Shown here: positions 26,158-32,950 of the stretch, piece after piece
Layout of the letters: every line of letters begins with the position of its first letter
How positions within the stretch are numbered: position 1 is the stretch's first letter
NCBI RefSeq assembly: GCF_002284575.1
Contig: NZ_NPKJ01000053.1
Location: forward strand, 310,001-374,000
Length of the DNA stretch: 64,000 bases
Source: Mesorhizobium temperatum
Lineage (GTDB): Bacteria > Pseudomonadota > Alphaproteobacteria > Rhizobiales > Rhizobiaceae
Reading direction: 5' to 3'
Program-made: the position numbers and the translations under genes
Notes under the pieces: generated by a model
The model's input: only the letters and a program-made list of their open reading frames with translations
What the model was told of the DNA's origin: nothing
Database searches by the model: none

Positions 26158-26642
26158 TTAGGTCGGATATAGAGATTCAATTGATCCTTCACCTTGGTGG
26201 AAGGCCACGACTTCCCGACCTGTGTGAAGCCATGTCGTTCGAATATGCGGCGTGATCCGATGTTCGTCGATTGGATCGTCGCAAACAGCCCTTGCCCTTT
26301 GACGGCCGCGAAGGTGCCAAGGATGAGGAGATCGCCAAGTTTCTTTCCCCTGTTCCCCTCGGCAACGTGGAGATAGCCGACTTCGGCAAAGTAATCCGCA
26401 GGGGGAAGATCAACCCCGGCCTTCTCTTCAATGCCTCCCCAATAGCCGGGATTGTTTTTGATGGCATTGGTTCCGACTAATACGCCGTCGAGATGCAAGA
26501 AGGCGAGGAAGTGAGCGTCATCAACGAGTCCCGGTAGAGTCGCTTCGTTGACTTGGGGGTCTTGCTTGACCAATTCCACAAATGCACTCCGCTCTTCGGG
26601 CTTGAAAGTATTTGCTGGTTTTACCACTAGCTGCACAGTCAT
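26154..26642 (-). CDS. GNAT-like N-acetyltransferase of the island operon
   Basis: 162 aa. The acetyl-CoA loop region reads HVAEGNRGKKLGDLLILGTF and the β5/α4 region reads SRRIFERHGF, the usual GNAT end signature. The N-terminus (VKPANTFKPEERSAFVELVKQD) is ordinary for the fold. It starts 1 bp after the end of the upstream HEPN-like gene and its stop overlaps the HNH gene start, placing it firmly inside the operon. GNATs in toxin or defence loci can modify tRNA or proteins; nothing here shows the substrate. Confidence 0.78.
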   Translation of the reverse strand: MTVQLVVKPANTFKPEERSAFVELVKQDPQVNEATLPGLVDDAHFLAFLHLDGVLVGTNAIKNNPGYWGGIEEKAGVDLPPADYFAEVGYLHVAEGNRGKKLGDLLILGTFAAVKGQGLFATIQSTNIGSRRIFERHGFTQVGKSWPSTKVKDQLNLYIRPK

Positions 26643-26643
26643 C

Positions 26644-27318
26644 TCAGCCCTCCGATCCGCTGCGCGGGTAAAGCACCTTGAACAGCCGCGCCTCCATCCA
26701 CTCAGCCAATATTTCGACCTGTCGGATGGCCTCGGATAAGGCTTCCTCGGTCACGACAAGTTTCAAGTTCCGCCATACGTGCTGGTTGGTTTCAATAAGT
26801 CGTCTCTCATAGTCGCTAACGAAGACGGGCGCGGGGAATTTCTTCTCAAGTCCCTCACTATGACTCAGGTGCAGAAATGCGATTTGGACGGGATGGCCTG
26901 CGGCGTTGCGCGCCAGCACGATTTGTTCAAGGACATCGAAGTCTGCCGGACAGTCGCTCCAGTCAGCCTTGAGGACGGTGCCGAAGCAATCCCTGTAGCC
27001 ACTCACAAAACCCTTCTTGAACGACGACCGGGAATGTTTTCCACAATCGACGTGTAGCAGCCCCTCCCATGTCGAAAAGTAGAGCTTGAGAGACTCCGAC
27101 AGCATCGAAACGCACGTAGCTCCCAGAACATCCAGTGAGGTATTTGCATCGCCCCATTCGGTCAGAAACGGCGGCTCCGGGTCCTCGCTATAGGGCGGTT
27201 CATAAGGCGCTTCCTCTGCTTCAATCTTGCGGATGATTTCACGAAACGGCGCGCTTGCTGTCTCGTAATAGCGGCGGATGAATTTCGTCCGCTGTGTCAG
27301 GAACCAAAGGACATCCAT
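26644..27318 (-). CDS. HEPN-like protein with an RxxxxH motif
   Basis: 224 aa, no named family recognised. It is predicted to be mostly helical. Residues 128-143 read DVLEQIVLARNAAGHP: the Arg137-x4-His142 spacing and preceding helix match the RNase motif of HEPN domains. The N-terminus has FLTQRTKFIRRYYETASAPF and the C-terminus a helix (EALSEAIRQVEILAEWMEARL). It lies 12 bp downstream of the PD-(D/E)XK gene and 1 bp before the GNAT gene. RNA cleavage is a hypothesis based on the motif alone. Confidence 0.68.
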   Translation of the reverse strand: MDVLWFLTQRTKFIRRYYETASAPFREIIRKIEAEEAPYEPPYSEDPEPPFLTEWGDANTSLDVLGATCVSMLSESLKLYFSTWEGLLHVDCGKHSRSSFKKGFVSGYRDCFGTVLKADWSDCPADFDVLEQIVLARNAAGHPVQIAFLHLSHSEGLEKKFPAPVFVSDYERRLIETNQHVWRNLKLVVTEEALSEAIRQVEILAEWMEARLFKVLYPRSGSEG

Positions 27319-27330
27319 GCTGTCCTCCCT

Positions 27331-28233
27331 TCAACGCAGATCGGCAGGAGCGGTCACGATACTAACCGCAAGGCGCTCCGCGAGAGCGATTACGCTCTGG
27401 AGAGGCTTCCGCTCCAGCAAGAGGACTGCATTACCGTTTGGAGCCTTTGCGGCGGCAAGCTGCATTGCTCGGAGAATCGCCCTGTATTTGATGCACTGAT
27501 ACACGCCACGCTGGATTTCTTCGGCCGGTGCACTCCGCGCTTTTACCTCAACCGCCAGCATGTTCATTCCATTGTCGAACAGGACATCAAGTCGATCGCC
27601 CGACGACAGAATTTTCTCAGTCTTGGCTTTGTTGAATTTACCGAAACTCCAAAAGAAGGTGGGGTGCTCCGCCGCCCAAGCCTTTAGCGCCTTGTGCGCC
27701 GCCGACTCTGGACCCGTGGCGAATCGCTTGGGATCGGGCGGAGGAATTGGCTTACCGCGATGCGGGTTTCCTTTTTCGAGATCACTAAATGGAATTCGAA
27801 GGTGCCTGCGAACACGGTCCCAACCGTCGAAGGCAAAAACCGCCTCAATCGCCTGTTGCGCATAGGCGTCTCTGTGTTCGCTACTTAGCCTCTTTATGGC
27901 GCGTGGAGTTTTTCCAAGAGACCGGGCCAGATATTCATCGACACCGTCGCTGGGTAAGTTGGTTCCTTGGTTGACAATGATCGCATTTAGCAGAGGGATA
28001 CGTTCCCCCAGATCGTCGCTCAATGCTTCACAAATATCGCCAACCTTTCCCGCTGCGTAGCGATAGGCGATCGCGATTGCGCCCGGTTGGCCTCTAGCCA
28101 CCAGAATATCGTCGAGACCACCATAAGTAATTGGTTCGCCGTCCATGGCGCGGCGGAGGAGAACGGGGAACGCTGCCCTCGCTGTAACGTCTCCCCATCT
28201 CTCCCCGTTGGCAAAGATTTGTCGCGCGCTCAT
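27331..28233 (-). CDS. PD-(D/E)XK nuclease-like protein
   Basis: 300 aa. The C-terminal third has GDRLDVLFDNGMNMLAVEVK followed by ARSAPAEEIQRGVYQCIKYRAIL: Asp, then Glu-Val-Lys about 12 residues on, and the downstream Gln/Tyr helix. This is the motif II-III-IV layout of restriction-endonuclease-fold enzymes. The N-terminal two thirds (FANGERWGDVTARAAFPVLLRRA, LDDILVARGQPGA, FAFDGWDRVRRHL) resemble no family I can name. It is third in the island operon and probably the clearest DNA or RNA nuclease in it. Confidence 0.76.
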   Translation of the reverse strand: MSARQIFANGERWGDVTARAAFPVLLRRAMDGEPITYGGLDDILVARGQPGAIAIAYRYAAGKVGDICEALSDDLGERIPLLNAIIVNQGTNLPSDGVDEYLARSLGKTPRAIKRLSSEHRDAYAQQAIEAVFAFDGWDRVRRHLRIPFSDLEKGNPHRGKPIPPPDPKRFATGPESAAHKALKAWAAEHPTFFWSFGKFNKAKTEKILSSGDRLDVLFDNGMNMLAVEVKARSAPAEEIQRGVYQCIKYRAILRAMQLAAAKAPNGNAVLLLERKPLQSVIALAERLAVSIVTAPADLR

Positions 28234-28293
28234 CGGCCCCTCCCCAGCACACTAACTTCAGTTTAGCACATGCGGGCGTTTTGGAGTGCACCA

Positions 28294-30171
28294 CTACGGC
28301 CAGCCGAACTCCCGCTCCCATTGGGAGAGCTTCACAAGCGCCTTGCGATAGGTGTCCTCATCTCTCACGTAAAGGAGCGGCGTCATACGTCCTAGATCGT
28401 CATCGCGGGCGTTCAAGAAGCTTTCGACGTTCCCGGCAGACAGAGTGCGCTTTGCATCGGCCGTGATCTTCTCCCGGTATAGCTGCCGCTCGGCTGCATC
28501 TTCCGCTTCGTCTTCCCGCTGCCTCACCAAATTCGAAAGAAGCTCGCGCGCCCGGCTCAATCCGACCTCGCTATCTTCTGCCGATTCAACTGGCGTCATG
28601 CCACCTAGATCGGCGCGCTTCGTATTCAGGAACTCGCCAATCGCTGGACCAGTTAGAGCCTGCTCGACATCCACGCAAAGCCGGTCACGGCGCGACTGGC
28701 GATATCGAGCTACCTCCTCCAGCCGTTCCTTACGCTGCTCTGCGGCGCGCAGTGCTCCCTCAGCACTGTGACGCTCCAATGCGGCTTCGATCGGTAGCCC
28801 GAATGTCCTTCGTGGAACTGGTCCGCTCTTGGCAAGCATGTGCGCGATAGCGTTGATGCCGCTCCCAATCTCGAATGCAAATTCAAGACCGGGCTGGAGT
28901 GCCGCCCTGAACGTCAGGCCGGAGTCGGCATGAACGGAGTCCAGCCAAGATTCGGCAGTCATGTTTCCACGCTCGGCAGCAGGAAGCTGAGCCAATATCC
29001 ATTTGACGGCCTGAGTCGCCGACTCCACGACAGTGAGACGGCTTTTGTAGAGTCCCGACAGAGCCATGCCGGAACGCTGCGGGAAAAGGACGCCAGCTTT
29101 CGCGAGATGCTTTAGGTACGAGTCGACAGCCTTCCAAGGCGGAGCAAAGTTCCAGTCGAATGAGTTAGCATAGTCCGCAACGTCGCGAGGGATGCGCTTG
29201 AACTGCGGCCGTATCAGCCCTCGCTTCTCCAGATAATTTGCGATCGGGATCGCTGCGGGCGCTTGATTGCCGAGTGCGCTTTCATGGAAGACATCGATTA
29301 AAATCATCGACTGCCAGACGGCAGGTGTCACCGTGAAACAGGCGAAGCCGGGAACCTTGATGCCGACATGTTCGGCAATGCCGACTGCTTCAAGATCGGC
29401 TTTGCGAGGATATTCCGCACTGAACGATTTGAAGGTTTCGACGGCATCCTTATAGGTTAAGGTGAGCGACTTCCCTTGCGCGATAGGCTTAGCAAGCGAC
29501 TCGGCGAGTTCGGCCTGACGCTGCCGTTCGATTTCCTCCCGCTTGGCCTCAGCCTTGTCGATGTTCGGATGAAACAGCCATTGGCGTTTTGCCGATCGCA
29601 ACACGGCTTCGGCAATGGCTTCAGGTGTCGAGTCACGCGGCAGTTTCGACAAGTCGATTTCAATCGATGGGACGCCATGCTTGCGAAGCCGCTCGACTTT
29701 CTCGGCATCGCTGAAATGCGTCACCGCGACTTCAACGAAAAATTCGTGACCTAGTGCGCGAACGTACAGGTCAGGAATGATCCTCTCGCGATCTGTGTAT
29801 TCCATCCGCAGGAATTCGGTCGCGACTTCCTGCGCTGGCAGCGTGAAGACGCGCTGCTGTTTGTCCAGCGCGAAGCGCTCCGGAAGGAACAACATCGGAT
29901 TGGAACGGAAGACTTCCTTGGCGAGCAAATGCAGGGCCGTTTCTGGTCCACCGCCGCACGCCTCTCCGCCGTTGTGAGCGAAGTGCGGGACTCGGAAATC
30001 TGCCTTGGTCCGGGCGACCAATTGTCCATCGCAGGCGGGGCAGATGCACAGGCAAGCAAGCCCTCGCACCACTTCGCTGATATGCGCCAACGTGCCATCG
30101 GCGCGCTTTCCATAGACAAGCTGCGCGCTGTCTGAGCCAAAGGATTTTCGCGCTTCGTCGTGGTCGTTCAC
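28294..30171 (-). CDS. CoiA-like nuclease with two C-terminal DUF2384/toxin-binding-like repeats
   Basis: 625 aa. N-terminal CoiA-type region: a zinc-like CICPACDGQLVAR followed by VPHFAHNGGEACGGGPETAL and HLLAKEVF. Next is a nuclease-like stretch, IIPDLYVRALGHEFFVEVAV, with Asp and Glu-Val spaced as in PD-(D/E)XK enzymes. A long middle part is unassigned. The C-terminal 112 residues hold two related units beginning at residues 514 (FLNTKRADLGGMTPVESAED) and 585 (FLNARDDDLGRMTPLLYVRD). These resemble the toxin-binding domain of Xre/MbcA/ParS antitoxins. CoiA helps natural competence in Gram-positives; here a defence or DNA-processing role is more likely. Confidence 0.72.
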   Translation of the reverse strand: MNDHDEARKSFGSDSAQLVYGKRADGTLAHISEVVRGLACLCICPACDGQLVARTKADFRVPHFAHNGGEACGGGPETALHLLAKEVFRSNPMLFLPERFALDKQQRVFTLPAQEVATEFLRMEYTDRERIIPDLYVRALGHEFFVEVAVTHFSDAEKVERLRKHGVPSIEIDLSKLPRDSTPEAIAEAVLRSAKRQWLFHPNIDKAEAKREEIERQRQAELAESLAKPIAQGKSLTLTYKDAVETFKSFSAEYPRKADLEAVGIAEHVGIKVPGFACFTVTPAVWQSMILIDVFHESALGNQAPAAIPIANYLEKRGLIRPQFKRIPRDVADYANSFDWNFAPPWKAVDSYLKHLAKAGVLFPQRSGMALSGLYKSRLTVVESATQAVKWILAQLPAAERGNMTAESWLDSVHADSGLTFRAALQPGLEFAFEIGSGINAIAHMLAKSGPVPRRTFGLPIEAALERHSAEGALRAAEQRKERLEEVARYRQSRRDRLCVDVEQALTGPAIGEFLNTKRADLGGMTPVESAEDSEVGLSRARELLSNLVRQREDEAEDAAERQLYREKITADAKRTLSAGNVESFLNARDDDLGRMTPLLYVRDEDTYRKALVKLSQWEREFGWP

Positions 30172-30189
30172 GTGCGCCCCGCTATCGAA

Positions 30190-31089
30190 TCATGAGATGC
30201 CAAATAGGCGGGCTTCGAGATCGGCCTTCGTCGGGACCTTCCCGTCCCTGATAAACTTGATCAGCACCTTTCGCACTAGCTCAAAGGTGATCAGTAAGTC
30301 ATCGCTTTCGTGTTTAGGCTTTCCGTGCACCGCAGCCGATCTCTTGTCGTACAGGGATGCGATCCGTTTTTGCTGTTCCATGCGTTCAACGCCGGGTGGG
30401 TATAAGTACGCGGCTATTAGAGCCGATACCCGAAAGCGCAACTCGGACGTAGACGGGGAAAAGATTGCTTCCAACGCGCCCCAGATCGACACGAGAGCAA
30501 GCGTCGAGCTTTCCGAAAACTGTCCGGAGTCGAGCGCATAGACGGCAAGGCGAAACTCTTCGCTCTCGCTCGTCAGTCGCAGTGCCGTATCGAAGTTCTC
30601 AACCGCCCAGTTGATACTTTCGAGGACCTTGCTCTCATCGACAAGCTGGAGCGGGAACGTCCAAGGCCGCTTATCTAGTTGGATAATGTTCGCGACCTCA
30701 TCTGGCGCGTGAGCTATCGCGGGAAACGGCAAATTGGCAGAGACAAGCATGCGCACTGTTGGGCTGACCCAGAGCCTTAGCAGGAACAGAGCAGTCCATG
30801 CCATCCGAAGCCGCGCGGGATGCGAACTCGCGGCCGACGCCGGAATATATAGTTGGGCGGTTATCTCATCTCCGTCGCTGCTACGGCTGTAGCGCCACGG
30901 AGCGGGATGAGGCTTGCCTTTCTCAGCAGGCGCGAACGCCAAGATAACTGGAGCCATCACATAGGCGTACGTCCGTTCAAGCTTTATTCCGCGCGGAAAG
31001 TGGATCACGTTCTCACTCAATGTGAGACCGCTCAAGCCGAAATACGAACCTTCGCTAAAAAGGTCTGTCACAAGATCAATGCCCCACAT
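30190..31089 (-). CDS. Apea-like HEPN protein
   Basis: 299 aa. The C-terminal half has the Apea-type HEPN pattern: LALVSIWGALEAIFSPSTSE, a helix RFRVSALIAAYLYPPG, then KRIASLYDKRSAAVHGKPKH, in which Arg250-x4-His255 is the RNase motif. The N-terminal half (about 150 residues) is beta-rich by appearance and unassigned; such regions in Apea proteins are often sensor domains. The start at 31089 overlaps the tiny upstream reading frame; a GTG six codons in is an alternative. It is the first large gene of the operon. RNA cleavage on sensing infection is an inference. Confidence 0.76.
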   Translation of the reverse strand: MWGIDLVTDLFSEGSYFGLSGLTLSENVIHFPRGIKLERTYAYVMAPVILAFAPAEKGKPHPAPWRYSRSSDGDEITAQLYIPASAASSHPARLRMAWTALFLLRLWVSPTVRMLVSANLPFPAIAHAPDEVANIIQLDKRPWTFPLQLVDESKVLESINWAVENFDTALRLTSESEEFRLAVYALDSGQFSESSTLALVSIWGALEAIFSPSTSELRFRVSALIAAYLYPPGVERMEQQKRIASLYDKRSAAVHGKPKHESDDLLITFELVRKVLIKFIRDGKVPTKADLEARLFGIS

Positions 31090-31156
31090 ACAGCGCTACA
31101 GCAGCGACAATATACGAGACGGCGATCATTGCGTAAGCGATTTGAAGGAGGGTCAC
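31076..31156 (-). CDS. Possible 26-residue single-helix membrane peptide
   Basis: A GTG at 31156 with AAGGA about 7 nt upstream opens a frame reading MTLLQIAYAMIAVSYIVAAV followed by ALYVGH and a stop. It is almost entirely one hydrophobic helix and overlaps the start of the HEPN gene by 14 nt, a common arrangement for coupled translation. It could be a leader peptide, a small membrane partner, or chance. Confidence 0.4.
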   Translation of the reverse strand: MTLLQIAYAMIAVSYIVAAVALYVGH

Positions 31157-31848
31157 GGCGTCATCCTTTGAACGTCAGATGACCTCCCATGTATCCCAAC
31201 AAGCGATGCTGAGTCCGGCAAAAGATGTGTCAGATTCGACAAGAGTTGTGCCGAGATCGACATATCTTTTTCCGAATCCGGAACTGATAGCGGAGTGACT
31301 CCGCCAACGGCCTTGGTGCTTGCAACTCGTCCTTGGAAAAATCACGGTCAGTAACTATATATGACGCGCTAAATAAGAAACTATTTTTTATTGATATATG
31401 CATCCTCGCATTCTGTGAGATGTACTGGTTACAATCCCGTGAAGACTCCGGCTATCGCCGTTAACCTTGAGCCGTGACTCAACGAAACCTTGACAAACCC
31501 GCCAGCCTATGGTTAATGGGCGACGCTGCTGGTTCCTAGATCGGTGCTGTCAGCCTTCGGGCTGGCTGGCGCGCCGGAGAGGATGAAACTGGGCACCGCT
31601 ATGTTATTGTATGTACTATATAATCCTCCGCGCGACCATGGTTTTCGTCCATCCGCTCCTAGGGTATGCAAAGATTTAGGACAAACCCGTGCCAAAGCTC
31701 GGAAAGTGTTCGCGGTAAGGGCGCCATGCGCGAAAGCAGTCCATAGACACACAGTGACACGATCAGCCGGTGTGCATGAGAGGCATTTCCTGTACCTGCT
31801 TTTTGTGCTTTCATACCGTACGGCAGTTTTTCCGCTGGCTAGTTAGTC
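31157..31848. other. 692-bp divergent intergenic region of the island
   Basis: Separates the operon (left) from the exported-protein pair (right) and must hold both promoters. It is A/T-rich around 31360-31400 (a run of TTTTTTATTGATATATG) and contains repeat copy C at 31567. No convincing gene is seen; short open frames have no family match. Confidence 0.6.
31567..31610 (+). repeat. Dispersed repeat, copy C
   Basis: CTGGCGCGCCGGAGAGGATG followed by AAACTGGGCACCGCTATGTT and ATTG. Nearly identical to copy A across the core from GATGAAACTG to TTATTG, although the two are 12 kb apart and only C lies inside the island. Confidence 0.75.
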
Positions 31849-32913
31849 ATGCACTCGGTCCGTCACACCTATAGAGTTCTCGTGCTTGCGATCGCGTGTG
31901 GCTCGCCAACACTCGCATCGGCCTATACACTGCCCGTAGAACCCTTCGCGCCTACAAGTCGCGAAGAGTGCTACCGGTTCTACGATCAGTATCAGCCAAT
32001 CCTTCAGTCGTTGAGGGATGAAGCCAGACAAGCGGGAGATGAGGCGTGGGACGTTGCTGTCCAAAGCGGCAGCGACAAGGCGCGACCGCTGTACGAAAGG
32101 GCAAACGCGCTACACTCCGAGCACTCACGGGTCCTTTCAGAGGCCGGCAACGCTCGAAACCGCTGCTTATCCAATGTAGCCGCTAGGGATCGGCAGTCCA
32201 GAGAAGAGTTCCAGTCTACACGGCAGGCGCTTCGCAGCACTCCTGGTACTTATGCATCAAACCTTGCCTTACGTGCCCCAGACGCTCTTCGGATACCAGG
32301 GGGCTCGAGTTTCGAAAGACTGTCGTCTTTGGGAAGTGCGTATGGCGCGCTCCAGGCGTCCACTCCGAGACATGATCGTTTGTCAGGCGTCGTTGGCATA
32401 GTTCTGCCCAACGGAGCAAAATTTGGCGGATGGAATGATTTTCAGACGCTTATGGTCAAGAGCGCCCTAGGCTCTGTGATCGAAATTAACAAAGCGGCGA
32501 CTGCGGACTTTCAAGCAGCGATGGACAAATTCAATGAAGCGGAGGCGTTAAGACAAGCCGCAGGCTTCAGCCGGGATGTCGATTTGGCTGCAAGTCGACA
32601 GGTCCAGTTCTTCAAAGGTAACGTCTCGACAGACTTCCTTCAAAGCGATGACCTCGGTCAGATCTTTCAACAGGCACAAGCTGCTGTTGACGCTATGTAC
32701 GAAGCACGGCGTGAAGAGTTTGACAACGCTGTACGTCAAGCCAAAGAAGCGCGCCAGGCACGTGCTAAAGCACAGGTAGCAGCTAGAAAGAATAATCGTC
32801 GCAACGATGCGAACCCTTCGGCTCTAACATGTGAGCAAATTCAGAACAAAGTGGACAGAGCCTTCTTCCGTCCCACAAACTGCGTGTGGGAGAGAGAAGA
32901 TCATAGATATTAG
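31849..32913 (+). CDS. Exported coiled-coil-rich protein of unknown function
   Basis: 354 aa. Residues 1-25 form a signal peptide (VLVLAIACGSPTLASAY). The mature protein is rich in Glu/Ala/Arg/Gln helices with heptad character (REECYRFYDQYQPILQSLRD, and QAAVDAMYEARREEFDNAVRQAKEARQA in two parts near the C-terminus). Its Cys residues (C44, C105 region, and two near the end) could form disulfides. No family recognised. It ends 37 bp before the ankyrin protein on the same strand, so they are probably co-transcribed and act together outside the cytoplasmic membrane. Confidence 0.75.
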   Translation: MHSVRHTYRVLVLAIACGSPTLASAYTLPVEPFAPTSREECYRFYDQYQPILQSLRDEARQAGDEAWDVAVQSGSDKARPLYERANALHSEHSRVLSEAGNARNRCLSNVAARDRQSREEFQSTRQALRSTPGTYASNLALRAPDALRIPGGSSFERLSSLGSAYGALQASTPRHDRLSGVVGIVLPNGAKFGGWNDFQTLMVKSALGSVIEINKAATADFQAAMDKFNEAEALRQAAGFSRDVDLAASRQVQFFKGNVSTDFLQSDDLGQIFQQAQAAVDAMYEARREEFDNAVRQAKEARQARAKAQVAARKNNRRNDANPSALTCEQIQNKVDRAFFRPTNCVWEREDHRY

Positions 32914-32950
32914 GAAGTGATTCTTGTTCCCCTCATCAAGGAGTCTTCCT

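Noticed and set aside
31513..31752. 79-codon minus-strand frame in the island's intergenic region
   Set aside because: Overlaps repeat copy C and has no ribosome site; treated as part of the repeat rather than a gene.
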